Counted from the stretch's first letter, positions 25,414-33,878 are shown. The stretch is 64,000 bases of DNA from Frateuria_A sp035944355 (GCF_035944355.1 NZ_DASZBH010000015.1:1-64000), one strand, 5' to 3'. The notes: a model not told the origin generated them from the sequence alone. Numbers and translations are program-made.

Positions 25414-25674
25414 ATGGTCATAAAAAATCGTCGTTTTGTTTCGGCGCGCGCTCTTTATTTTCTATTGATGGGGCTTGGATTTATATTCATCTTCGGCCCC
25501 AGTTTCTTGTTCTTTTTAGTTAACGAATTCAGGAAGGGCGCGCTTTTCCCGAGCGAGGCGTTGATTGCGTTCGCCATAACCATCGCTGGTGATTTTGCAT
25601 TTGCCACCATCTCATGGCTCGTCATTGAGCCCATGAGAAAAAAACGATACTTGAGTACCACGCCCCGCCTTTGA
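25414..25674 (+). CDS. Small AT-rich two-helix membrane protein
   Basis: An 86-residue protein with two hydrophobic segments (ALYFLLMGLGFIFIFGPSFL and EALIAFAITIAGDFAFATI) and basic ends (VIKNRRF, RKKRYL). AAGGGG lies before the ATG. Base and codon use (many AAA, TTT, ATA codons) contrast sharply with all neighbours, a sign of recent transfer. I recognise no family. It could be an immunity-like or accessory membrane protein, but nothing in the sequence proves it. Confidence 0.65.
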   Translation: MVIKNRRFVSARALYFLLMGLGFIFIFGPSFLFFLVNEFRKGALFPSEALIAFAITIAGDFAFATISWLVIEPMRKKRYLSTTPRL

Positions 25675-25784
25675 GCGCTTGATCACGCGGCAGTGTTTGC
25701 GGGCACGAATGTCGGCCGATGAACGACCGTGTCGCCACGTACCGCGGACAGTCGGTGCGCGCGAGTTCGCGCCAGGCGCCTCTG

Positions 25785-26684
25785 CTATTTCGCCCTCTCC
25801 TCGGCCAGCGTCGCATCCAGCTTCTCGGCGGCGACTGCGGCGTAGGCGCGGCACGCGCCTGCATCGACCAGCGGCGCGTTGTCGGCGTCGGATGTGCGCC
25901 GCGCCACTTTCTGCCAGAAGCCGCTCGCGTCGGGGTGCGGCGTCAGGAGGATGTCGCAAGGCAATGCGGCGACGGTGGCGATCGACTGGCGGAATGCCTT
26001 TACCCGCTGCGGGTGGTCGCTGTAGCGGAAGCCGGAGGAGCCGAGCGCGGTGAGGCTGTCCGCGTAGACCATGTGCAGGCAGTGGCCTTCGCTGCACGAG
26101 TCCCAGGTCCACGACGTACTTCCCGGGGTATGGCCGGGCGTGTAGTGCGCGATGATCGCCACGTCGCCGAGTTGCAGCGTTTCGCCATCGCGCACGGGTC
26201 TGACGTGTCCGACGGCGGGATACGCCAGCGCCAGGCTGTACTGCGGATCGCTCGGGTCGGCTCCGCCGAGCTCCAGCGCGCGTGCGCCTTGCACGCTGGC
26301 CAGCACCTGCGCCCCGCTGTCGCGCTGCAAGGCGGCGATGCCGCCGGCATGGTCGGCGTGGGCGTGCGAGTTGAATATCCATTTGACGTCGCGCACGCGG
26401 AAGCCGAGTGTGCGGATGTTCGCCTCGATCAGCGCAGCGGACGCTGGGAGGTCGCCGTCGAACAAGGCCAGCCCATGACCCGTATCGACGATCAACGCCG
26501 AGAGGCCATGCGGACCCACATACCAGGTGTTGCCGTAGATGCGGAATGGCTTCTGCGGCGTATTCCATGGCTGGCCGTAGATGGCCTGGGGCTGCTTGCC
26601 CGCAGGCTCCGCCGCGCGCGCCGCTGCAGGCGCGAGGATCAGGCCGAAGGCTACTGCGAGGGCGGGCAGGACGCGTAAGGACAT
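25785..26684 (-). CDS. Subclass B3 metallo-beta-lactamase
   Basis: A 299-residue exported protein with a signal peptide (cleavage near ARAAEP). The zinc ligands of subclass B3 are all present: His107, His109 and His185 for Zn1, and Asp111, His112 and His250 for Zn2 (HAHADHAG, TPGHTPGS, TPHPDA). The N-terminal WNTPQKPFRIYGNTWYVG is typical of B3 enzymes such as L1 or THIN-B. B3 enzymes hydrolyse penicillins, cephalosporins and carbapenems; activity here is an inference. GGAG lies 6 nt before the ATG at 26684. No mobile element flanks it, so it is probably an intrinsic chromosomal gene. Confidence 0.9.
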   Translation of the reverse strand: MSLRVLPALAVAFGLILAPAAARAAEPAGKQPQAIYGQPWNTPQKPFRIYGNTWYVGPHGLSALIVDTGHGLALFDGDLPASAALIEANIRTLGFRVRDVKWIFNSHAHADHAGGIAALQRDSGAQVLASVQGARALELGGADPSDPQYSLALAYPAVGHVRPVRDGETLQLGDVAIIAHYTPGHTPGSTSWTWDSCSEGHCLHMVYADSLTALGSSGFRYSDHPQRVKAFRQSIATVAALPCDILLTPHPDASGFWQKVARRTSDADNAPLVDAGACRAYAAVAAEKLDATLAEERAK

Positions 26685-26875
26685 GACGGACTCCGTGGCG
26701 AAGCGGCAAGCATGGCCAAAGCCCCTGTCAGGCGGACGGCGGAATACGGGCGCCACACAGGCAGGCAGGTGGCCGCGGCGGGCGGTGGGCGAAGGCAACG
26801 GTCCCCGTGAGCGGACCGTCACGCCCGCGGTGCTAGGTTCCCCCGGCCGCCAGCGACCGCATCGGGGTCGGCGTC

Positions 26876-29029
26876 ATGGACCAGGCATTCCACGCACAGG
26901 CGTACCGCTACCGCGCCTTCATCAGCTACAGCCACCACGACAAGGCGTGGGCGGAGTGGCTGCACCGTGCCCTGGAAACCTACCGCGTACCCGCGCGGCT
27001 GGTGGGCAAGCAAACCCGCGCCGGCACGGTGACCCGCCGCCTCGCGCCGATCTTCCGCGACCGCGACGAACTGGCCAGCTCGCCTGACCTGGGCGACAAG
27101 GTCGCGCAGGCGTTGCGCGAGTCCGCCAACCTCATCGTGATCTGCTCGCCGGCCGCGGCGGCCTCGCACTGGGTCGAGCAGGAGCTGGATACCTTCCAGC
27201 GCCTGGGCCGCGGCGATCGCATCTTCTGCCTGGTCGTCGCCGGCGAACCAAACGCCGGCGCGCCCGACGAATGCCTGCCGCCGGCCTTGCGCCGGGGCGG
27301 CGCCGAACCCCTCGCCGCCGACGTGCGCCCGGGGAAGGACGGCAAGTCCAGCGCCAGGCTCAAGCTGGTCGCCGGGCTGCTGGATCTGGAGCTGGACCAG
27401 CTGCGCCGGCGCGAGCTGCAGCGGCGCAACCGCCGGCTGAGCGCGGTGGCGGCGCTGACCACGGCGGTGATGCTGGTGACCAGCCTGCTGGCGGTCGAGG
27501 CCATGCTCGCCCGCCACGCCGCCGAGCGCCGCCAGAAGCAGGCCGAGGATCTGGTCGGCTTCATGCTCGGTGACCTCAACGACAAGCTCGCGCAGGTGCA
27601 GCGGCTGGACATCATGGAAGCGGTCGACGACAAGGCGATGGCCTACTTCCACTCGCTGCCGGCGACCGACGTCACCGACGATGCGCTCGAGCAGCGCGTC
27701 AAGGCGCTGGAGAAGATCGGCAGCGTGCGCCTGGACCAGGGCCAGCTCGCGCCGGCGACGAGCGCATTCCGGGCGGCGGTCCCGCTTGCGCGCCGGCTGG
27801 CCGAAGCGGCGCCGTCGGACCGTGAACGGCAGATCGCCTACGCGCGCGTGCAGGCCTTCATCGGCATGGCCGACTGGTACCGCGGCGAGCTGGACGAGGC
27901 GGCGCGTGCCTTCGGCGGCGCGCAGTCCACGCTCGAGCGCATGGGCGTGGCGGCGGGCAGCGACCCGCAGGTGCTGTTCGAACTGAGCACGCTGGACAAC
28001 GACATCGGCCACGTGCTCGAAGCGCGCGGCCGGCTGGACGAGGCCGGCGCGCACTACCGGCGCATGCTCGAGCGCTGCCGCCGGCTCGTCCTGCAGCCCT
28101 CGCCCAAGCGCGAGTGGCTGGAACACCTGGGCGAGGCGCACAACAACCTCGGCAAGCTCGCGCTCGTGCAGGGGCAGTTGCTCCAGGCGATCACGGACTA
28201 CGCGGCCGACGATGCGATCGAAACGCGGCTGTCCAACGCCCGGCCGAACGACAACGACCAGCGCGAGAACATGGCCCGCGTGCGCGCCATCCTCGGCCGC
28301 ACGCTGCTGCTGGCCGGCGAAGACGAGCGGGCGGCCGGCGCGCTGACCCAGGCCCTGTCCACCGCGGAGGACCTGCACCGGTTCGACCCGGTGCAGGCGA
28401 ACTTCCAGGACAAGGTGGGCCTCTACGCCACCCAGCTCGGACGGCTGCGGCGGCTGCGGGGCGACTCGCGCGCCGCCGCCACGCTGCTGGCGCACGCGGT
28501 CGCGACGCTGCAGGCCCTCGCGCGGCATGACCCCGACAACACGGACTGGCGGCAGGACCTGGCCCAGGCGCAGACCGAACGGGCCGCCGCGCTGCTGGCC
28601 GGCGGCGCGCGGGGCGCGGCGCTGGCCGACGCACGCGCAGCGTCACGGGTGCTCGCGGCGCAGCTCGCCAAGCAGCCGGAAGAACGCACGCTGCTGCTCG
28701 CCAGCGCCCGCGCCGACCTGCAATTGGCCGACTTGCAGGACACGGCCGGCGCCCGCCGGTTGCGCGAGCAGACGCTGCAGCGCCTGGCCGGCGTGCGCAG
28801 CGGCACGGCCGACGTGCGCCTGCTCGCGCTGCGCGTGGACGCGCTGCTCGCGCTGGACCGGGCCGCCGAAGCGCAGCCGCTCGCGCGCCAACTCTGGACA
28901 TCCGGCTACCGCGACGCGGCGCTCGTGCAGGAGCTGCGCCAGGCCCGCATCCCCTTCCCGCCCAACCCGGCCTTCGCACAACACCTGCGCGGTGCGCTCG
29001 ACGGCGCGGCCCTGGCCGACGTGCGCTGA
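26876..29029 (+). CDS. TIR-domain protein with membrane helix and TPR-like tail
   Basis: A 717-residue protein with three parts. Residues 10-150 are a TIR domain: YRAFISYSHHDKAWAEWLHR, the FRDRDELASSPDLG loop, and SHWVEQEL, whose Glu101 or Glu103 is the candidate NAD-cleaving residue. Residues about 189-211 form one transmembrane helix. Residues 250-700 are helical repeats of TPR type (ERVKAL..GSVRLDQGQLAPATSAFRAAV and similar). The TIR part is predicted to be cytoplasmic. It is followed by two small genes with a shared C-terminus and a SLOG/SLATT gene on the same strand with short gaps, so it probably belongs to one functional unit. Function: conflict or stress signalling, inferred. Confidence 0.88.
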   Translation: MDQAFHAQAYRYRAFISYSHHDKAWAEWLHRALETYRVPARLVGKQTRAGTVTRRLAPIFRDRDELASSPDLGDKVAQALRESANLIVICSPAAAASHWVEQELDTFQRLGRGDRIFCLVVAGEPNAGAPDECLPPALRRGGAEPLAADVRPGKDGKSSARLKLVAGLLDLELDQLRRRELQRRNRRLSAVAALTTAVMLVTSLLAVEAMLARHAAERRQKQAEDLVGFMLGDLNDKLAQVQRLDIMEAVDDKAMAYFHSLPATDVTDDALEQRVKALEKIGSVRLDQGQLAPATSAFRAAVPLARRLAEAAPSDRERQIAYARVQAFIGMADWYRGELDEAARAFGGAQSTLERMGVAAGSDPQVLFELSTLDNDIGHVLEARGRLDEAGAHYRRMLERCRRLVLQPSPKREWLEHLGEAHNNLGKLALVQGQLLQAITDYAADDAIETRLSNARPNDNDQRENMARVRAILGRTLLLAGEDERAAGALTQALSTAEDLHRFDPVQANFQDKVGLYATQLGRLRRLRGDSRAAATLLAHAVATLQALARHDPDNTDWRQDLAQAQTERAAALLAGGARGAALADARAASRVLAAQLAKQPEERTLLLASARADLQLADLQDTAGARRLREQTLQRLAGVRSGTADVRLLALRVDALLALDRAAEAQPLARQLWTSGYRDAALVQELRQARIPFPPNPAFAQHLRGALDGAALADVR

Positions 29030-29069
29030 AGAACACCGCGATTTCCCCCCGCCAGCAAAGGAGAACGCC

Positions 29070-29438
29070 ATGGAGCACCTGCTTCGCGTCACCCTGGACA
29101 AATCGACCCAGCCCTGGACGGTCGACATCGACCAGAACGGCAATGCCAACCACATCGACCGCAGCCCGCAGCCGCAGACGATCGTGTGGCAGTTGGAGGG
29201 CGATGCCGCCAACGGGCAGTTGCAGCCGCTGAACTGGGTCGACACGCCGCCCGACGGCGTCTTCGGGCCGGCCGAACCGTCGTCCAACGGCAAGAGCATG
29301 CAGATGACCGACCTCAACAAGGATGCGGCCAGCAGCGGCGACTGGGTCTATCAGCTGAGCGTGGCGCTCGATGGCCAGACCTATTCCACGCTGGACACCA
29401 CCGGCACCAACAGCAACCCTTCGATCAAGAACAACTGA
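29070..29438 (+). CDS. 122-residue protein with C-terminal PSIKNN tail
   Basis: A small soluble acidic protein without signal peptide or membrane helix. GGAG lies just before the ATG at 29070, 40 nt after the TIR gene. The body looks beta-rich (RVTLDKSTQPWTVDIDQNG, SGDWVYQLSVALDGQTYS). The last residues, TNSNPSIKNN, share the final PSIKNN with the next gene's product. I do not recognise the family. Being sandwiched between TIR and SLOG genes suggests a ligand, substrate or scaffold of that system. Confidence 0.85.
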   Translation: MEHLLRVTLDKSTQPWTVDIDQNGNANHIDRSPQPQTIVWQLEGDAANGQLQPLNWVDTPPDGVFGPAEPSSNGKSMQMTDLNKDAASSGDWVYQLSVALDGQTYSTLDTTGTNSNPSIKNN

Positions 29439-29531
29439 CCACCCTCGCACCCGCGTCACCGGGCCGTAACGGCCCGCGACGTACACGCAAGCCGCGGCCG
29501 TCCCTGGCCGCCAGCCCCAGCGGAGGCAACC

Positions 29532-29678
29532 ATGTCCCAGCCACGCGAACCCCAGGCTCCCACGCCGGAGCTCACCCCCGACTCGCCACCCGACGAGCAG
29601 GCCACGCTTGCCGAACCCCAGTTCTCCGGCACGCTGACGCCCGACACCACCACCCACCCCTCGATCAAGAACAACTAA
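29532..29678 (+). CDS. 48-residue proline/threonine-rich peptide with C-terminal PSIKNN tail
   Basis: A very small gene with CGGAGG 5 nt before its ATG, 93 nt after the previous stop. The peptide is acidic and rich in Pro and Thr, probably unstructured (ELTPDSPPDEQATL), and ends TTTHPSIKNN. It has no hydrophobic segment and no Cys. The identical final six residues in an otherwise different upstream protein argue that it is a real gene and that the tail is a recognition or processing signal. Function unknown. Confidence 0.8.
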   Translation: MSQPREPQAPTPELTPDSPPDEQATLAEPQFSGTLTPDTTTHPSIKNN

Positions 29679-29765
29679 GCACCGTCGTCCCGCGCCGCGG
29701 GCAAGCGGCGCGGGGCCGCGGGCACGCGCCGGCCAGCGCGGCGCATCCTGGAGCCGGGAGCTTCC

Positions 29766-31436
29766 ATGACGCCTCTGGTGATCGGCGTGACCAGCCATCG
29801 CGACCTGCCACCCGGGGACACGGAGGCCATCCGCCTTCGCGTGCGCACGTTCCTGGATGAACTGCTGCAGGCCTTCCCGGGCCTGCCGCTGGTCGTGCTC
29901 TCCGCCTTGGCCGAAGGCGGCGACCGCCTGGTCGCCGAAGAAGGACTGCGGCTCGGCGCGCGGCTCATCGCGCCGTTGCCGCTACCGCCCGCGCTGTACG
30001 AGGAGGACTTCGCCGGCGCCGCCTCGCGCGAGGCCTTCCAGGCGCTGTGCGCGCAGGCCGAGACGATCGTGCTGCCGACGCGGCAGGGCCACACGCGCCA
30101 CGAGATCAGCAACCCCGGCGGCGCACGCAACCGGCAGTACGCACAGGCCGGGGTGTACATCGCCAGCCATTGCCACATCCTGCTGGCGATCTGGGACGGG
30201 CAGCCTTCCGACCGGATCGGCGGCACCGCGCAGATCGTGCGCTACCACCTCACCGGCACCCTGCCCGGCCCGCCGGGCCAGGAGCGCGATCCGCGCCACA
30301 TCCTCGGCGCGGGCGACGAGCGGCTGCTGTTCCACATCCGCTGCGCCCGCGCCGACGTGCCGGAAGGCCAGCGCCCGCCGGTAACGGCGCACTGGTGCCA
30401 CGCGGCGGCCGACGCGCCCGAACCGGCCATGCCGGCGCTGTTCCGGCTGATGTTCGAGCACATGGCCGAATTCAACGCCGATTGCAGGATTCACGCCGCG
30501 GCGATCGGCACCTCGCCCGCACCGGGCGACAACACCGCCGACATGGGCATCGACTGCACCTTCCGCGAGGCGGACTGGCTGGCGGTGCACTACCAGCGCC
30601 GCGTGCTGCTGTCGATGCGCACCATCTACACCCTGGCGGCGCTGATGGGCGCCGCCTTCACCTGCTACGCCCACTTCCGCGCGCAGAACGGCCTGATCTA
30701 CCTGTTCCTGGTGCTGTTCGCGCTGGGCATGGCGGTCGCCACGATAGCCAACCGGCGGGGCTGGCACCGCAAGTACCTGGACTACCGCGCGCTGGCCGAA
30801 GGCCTGCGCATCCAGTCCTACTGGCGCCGGGCGGGCATCTCGCTGACGCGGGACTACGCCTTCGCGCACGACGATTTCCTGCAGAAGCAGAACGTGGAGC
30901 TGGGCTGGATCCGCAACGTCATGCGCGCGGCCGGCCTGCCGCCCAGCCATGCGCCCGCGGCCGATCCGGCAGCGCTGGCGGGCGTGATCGACGAATGGGT
31001 GGGGCGCTCCGGCCGGTCCGGCCAGCTGCATTACTACGAGCGCAAGAGCATCGAGTGCGCCGGCCTGCACCGCGTCACCGAAGCGCTGGGCGCGCTGAGC
31101 CTGTGGGGCGGCGTGTCGATCAGCGTGCTGCTGGCGATCTTCGCGCTGCGCCTGGACGAGCAGATCAAGGGCTCGCTGGTGGCGATGATGGGCATCCTCT
31201 CCATCATCGCCGCGGTGCGCGAGGCCTATGCCTACCGCAAGGCAGACAAGGTGCTGCTCAAGCAGTACCGCTTCATGGAACGCATCTTCGGCGCCGCGCG
31301 CACGGCGCTGGACCGGGCGGCCAATCCCGCGGAACAGCGCGCCATCCTGCGCGCGCTCGGCCACGCGGCGCTGACCGAACACGCCGAATGGACACTGATG
31401 CAGCGCGAGCGGCAGGTCGAGCGCGGGCCGATGTAG
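29766..31436 (+). CDS. SLOG-domain protein with SLATT-like membrane region
   Basis: A 556-residue protein. The N-terminal 200 residues open with LVIGVTSHRDLPPGD and contain VLSALAEGGDRLVAEEGLRLG and LLAIWDG, a Rossmann-like pattern of the SLOG superfamily, which binds or senses nucleotide-derived ligands. The second half has about four membrane helices (near residues 283-305, 312-334, 445-468 and 475-492) around a soluble DYRALAEGLRIQSYWRRAG segment, which resembles the SLATT pore-forming family. SLOG-SLATT proteins are predicted effectors of nucleotide-signal systems. GGGAG lies 5 nt before the ATG. It is the last gene of the TIR locus. Confidence 0.75.
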   Translation: MTPLVIGVTSHRDLPPGDTEAIRLRVRTFLDELLQAFPGLPLVVLSALAEGGDRLVAEEGLRLGARLIAPLPLPPALYEEDFAGAASREAFQALCAQAETIVLPTRQGHTRHEISNPGGARNRQYAQAGVYIASHCHILLAIWDGQPSDRIGGTAQIVRYHLTGTLPGPPGQERDPRHILGAGDERLLFHIRCARADVPEGQRPPVTAHWCHAAADAPEPAMPALFRLMFEHMAEFNADCRIHAAAIGTSPAPGDNTADMGIDCTFREADWLAVHYQRRVLLSMRTIYTLAALMGAAFTCYAHFRAQNGLIYLFLVLFALGMAVATIANRRGWHRKYLDYRALAEGLRIQSYWRRAGISLTRDYAFAHDDFLQKQNVELGWIRNVMRAAGLPPSHAPAADPAALAGVIDEWVGRSGRSGQLHYYERKSIECAGLHRVTEALGALSLWGGVSISVLLAIFALRLDEQIKGSLVAMMGILSIIAAVREAYAYRKADKVLLKQYRFMERIFGAARTALDRAANPAEQRAILRALGHAALTEHAEWTLMQRERQVERGPM

Positions 31437-31533
31437 CGCGGAGGGGTCGCGCGCGGCGGCGCGTCGACCATGGCGGTGAAAACATCGTTCCCGCGAGCTG
31501 CTGGCCCCTTTCTTGCTTGGCACACTCGGACCG

Positions 31534-32451
31534 ATGGCCATCCGCCTGCACACGCGATCCCTGACTTTCATGATCCCCAAGCTCCCCACGCCCGCCGAGT
31601 TGCTGGACCTGATGCCCGACGCGGTCTGCGTCGTCGACGCCCAGGGGCAGGTGCTCTTCGTCAGCGCGGGTTTCGGACGCATCCTGGGCTACGCGCCCAT
31701 GGAGGTGATCGGGCAGCCGATCTTCCGGCTGGTCCACCCCGACGACCGCGCGACGACCCTGCGACAGGCCGAAAGGGTCATGAACGGGGTGCCGCAGCTC
31801 CACTTTCGCAATCGCTACATCCACAAGGACGGCCACAGCGTGGACATCCAGTGGTCGGCCCGCTGGCTGCCCGAATACGGCGTGCGCATCGGCGTGGCGC
31901 ACGAGGTGACCGAGCTGCGGCGCGCCGAGCGAGAACTCGAGCACCGCGCCACCCACGATCCGCTCACCGGGCTGCCCAACCGCCACCGCCTGCAGCACGA
32001 ACTGCAGTACGCCCTCGAGCACGCATCCCGCACGAAGAACGGCCTGGCCGTGCTCTACCTGGACCTGGATGGATTCAAGCGCATCAACGACCGACACGGA
32101 CACGACGTGGGCGACCGCCTGTTGCGCGAAGCCGGGCGGCGCCTGCACAAGCGCCTGCGCCAGGGCGACCTGATGGCTCGCATCGGTGGCGACGAGTTCG
32201 TCGCCCTGCTTCCCGGCTGCTGCGACGTACAGGCCGCCGACATCGTGGCCGAAGATCTGCGCGCCTGCCTCAAGTCGCCGTTCGAGCTGCCCGAAGGTGT
32301 GTTCCATCTCGATGCCAGCATAGGCATCGCCTGCTTCCCCGACGGCGGCAGCGACCCGGACGCGCTCCTGGCCTGCGCCGACCGCGCGATGTACCAAGCC
32401 AAGCGCGATCGCCGTGGCGAAGACCCTTCCGATCCGGTCTGCGGCCCATAG
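31534..32451 (+). CDS. PAS-GGDEF diguanylate cyclase
   Basis: A protein of about 305 residues that makes cyclic di-GMP. A single PAS domain (residues 20-130; LLDLMPDAVCVVDAQGQVLF, YIHKDGHSVDIQWSARWL) is followed by a GGDEF domain with DPLTGLPNRHRL, the LDLDGFKRINDRHGHDVGD block and an intact IGGDEFVALL active site. No RxxD inhibitory site is evident upstream of it. It is cytoplasmic. Start uncertain: ATG 31534 or 31570, neither with a strong ribosome site. Confidence 0.9.
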   Translation: MAIRLHTRSLTFMIPKLPTPAELLDLMPDAVCVVDAQGQVLFVSAGFGRILGYAPMEVIGQPIFRLVHPDDRATTLRQAERVMNGVPQLHFRNRYIHKDGHSVDIQWSARWLPEYGVRIGVAHEVTELRRAERELEHRATHDPLTGLPNRHRLQHELQYALEHASRTKNGLAVLYLDLDGFKRINDRHGHDVGDRLLREAGRRLHKRLRQGDLMARIGGDEFVALLPGCCDVQAADIVAEDLRACLKSPFELPEGVFHLDASIGIACFPDGGSDPDALLACADRAMYQAKRDRRGEDPSDPVCGP

Positions 32452-32623
32452 GTTCGCCACCGCGCCCGTCCAAGCGGCGGCCTCGGCTGTACGGCCTGGG
32501 CGGCCCTATCCAAACGTGCTGGCGCTCGTGACTCCGCCCTCACTCCAGCATAAGGCCCGTTGTCGGATGGTGGGTCCGGCGCGGTGACCACCGTGCCGTT
32601 TTTCTTCAGATCGGAGATCGGAA

Positions 32624-32809
32624 ATGTCCAATAGCAACGAAAACCGTGGCGGCTCGCACGAGCAGCACGTCAAGGCAGGCGAGCAGAGCCACAAGAACGA
32701 CGACAAGTCGAAGTCGGCCGGCGGTTCCTCCTCCGGCAACCGCGGCAGCCAGGGGGGCAGCCACGAACAGCACGTGAAAGCAGGCGAGCAAAGCCACAAG
32801 AACGGCTGA
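32624..32809 (+). CDS. Small hydrophilic stress peptide with two identical repeats
   Basis: A 61-residue glycine/lysine/serine-rich peptide. The unit GGSHEQHVKAGEQSHKN occurs twice, at about residues 9-25 and 44-60, joined by a Lys/Ser/Gly linker. It resembles the KGG-type stress-induced repeat proteins of proteobacteria, which are intrinsically disordered and linked to desiccation or acid stress. TCGGAGATCGGAA precedes the ATG. A GC hairpin follows the stop. Confidence 0.85.
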   Translation: MSNSNENRGGSHEQHVKAGEQSHKNDDKSKSAGGSSSGNRGSQGGSHEQHVKAGEQSHKNG

Positions 32810-32834
32810 CCCTGCCATAGCAGTGCGATATGAG

Positions 32835-32854
32835 AGGGGCGCTTCGGCGCCCCT
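32835..32854 (+). terminator. Hairpin after the repeat peptide gene
   Basis: AGGGGCGC/GCGCCCCT stem with a TTCG tetraloop, 26 nt after the stop. There is no T run, so termination may be partial. Confidence 0.5.
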
Positions 32855-32922
32855 CGGCATGTCCGCGGCGGTCGTGCGAGGGCCGCGGCTTCGGGGCGGC
32901 CGAGCCCGGCGAACGAAAGCAT

Positions 32923-32951
32923 TTGCTTCGGCGCGCGGCAACCGCTACTGT
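32923..32951 (+). promoter_or_regulatory. Possible promoter of the cold-shock gene
   Basis: TTGCTT (32923-32928), a 17-bp spacer and TACTGT (32946-32951). This would give the cold-shock mRNA a leader of about 135 nt, the length usual for cold-inducible csp transcripts. Confidence 0.4.
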
Positions 32952-33094
32952 GGCGGCGCTGAGTTTCAGGGGTCACCGAACTGTGGCCCGATGCTGTAGA
33001 ACGCAGTTCCACTACACCGTTGTACCCGTTTCCTCCTTGCGACCAGCTTCTCGCCGCGCCATGCGGCATTCTTCCGTTCCAAGGAGATACAACC

Positions 33095-33304
33095 ATGTCC
33101 CAGACAGAAACCGGTACCGTCAAGTGGTTCAACGACGCCAAGGGCTTCGGCTTCATCAGCCGCGAAAGCGGCGATGACGTGTTCGTCCACTTCCGTGCGA
33201 TCACCGCCCCGGGCTTCAAGAGCCTGCAGGAAGGCCAGCGCGTGTCCTTCGTCGTGACCAAGGGCCCGAAGGGCCTGCAGGCCGACCAGGTCCAGCCGCT
33301 CTAA
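33095..33304 (+). CDS. Cold-shock protein, CspA family
   Basis: A 69-residue single cold-shock domain that binds single-stranded RNA or DNA. RNP1 is KGFGFISRE and RNP2 is VFVHFRAI; the GTVKWFNDAKGFGF start is canonical. AAGGAGATA precedes the ATG at 33095. A long leader and a strong terminator bracket it. Confidence 0.97.
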   Translation: MSQTETGTVKWFNDAKGFGFISRESGDDVFVHFRAITAPGFKSLQEGQRVSFVVTKGPKGLQADQVQPL

Positions 33305-33325
33305 GCGACGGCCGCACGTTCCAGG

Positions 33326-33358
33326 AAAAGCCCGGCCAGGTGCCGGGCTTTTCTTTTT
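33326..33358 (+). terminator. Intrinsic terminator of the cold-shock gene
   Basis: AAAAGCCCGGC/GCCGGGCTTTT stem with a 5-nt loop, then CTTTTT. Confidence 0.93.
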
Positions 33359-33390
33359 GGCGCGCCGCCGGTGCTATCGAGCGGCCGCGG

Positions 33391-33534
33391 TCAAGGGCGC
33401 GGCGGATCACGCGGCGGATCGGCCGGCTTGTCGCCCTCGCTTACGGCGCGCTTCTTCGATTGTTTCTCGTCCTGCTGTTTCTTCTTGGCGATCTCGCGCT
33501 GACGTTTTTCGAATGCATAGTTGATCTTGGCCAA
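33391..33534 (-). CDS. 47-residue basic coiled-coil small protein
   Basis: A small gene starting at TTG 33534 with AGAGGA 8 nt upstream. The product begins MAKINYAFEKRQREIAKKKQ, a strongly basic helical segment, and ends in a Pro/Asp tail (KPADPPRDPPRP). Proteins with this N-terminus and length are frequent in proteobacteria and are annotated as hypothetical; a nucleic-acid or ribosome association is plausible from charge alone. It converges on the cold-shock gene. Confidence 0.7.
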   Translation of the reverse strand: MAKINYAFEKRQREIAKKKQQDEKQSKKRAVSEGDKPADPPRDPPRP

Positions 33535-33878
33535 TCGGGAAGTCCTCTAGGGGAGCGGAGACGTAAGTAGCCACCGCCGTGCGGCGATGCTTGTGCTGCG
33601 GGCGGCATGCGCTCGAAGTGGCCGCCGACGCAGGCGATGCGGGCAAGCGACCGGAACGGCGAGAAGTTTCGTAGCGAACGGAATCGCCTGGCGGCGCTTC
33701 CGAGGTCGGGCGACCGGGGACAACGCAAACGGGCCGCAGATGAACGCATCCTACACCCTCGCCTCTCCCCATGGCTTCGGCGCAACAGGCGCGCCCGAAC
33801 GCCATCCAGGCAGACGGCGGCCCGGCAGGCATGCCGAACCCGTCATAATCGACGCTTCCCTGAGCCCCACCCCTGCCC

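Noticed and set aside
26819..28528. A 569-codon open frame antisense to the TIR gene
   Set aside because: TIR motifs, ribosome site and operon context support only the plus strand.
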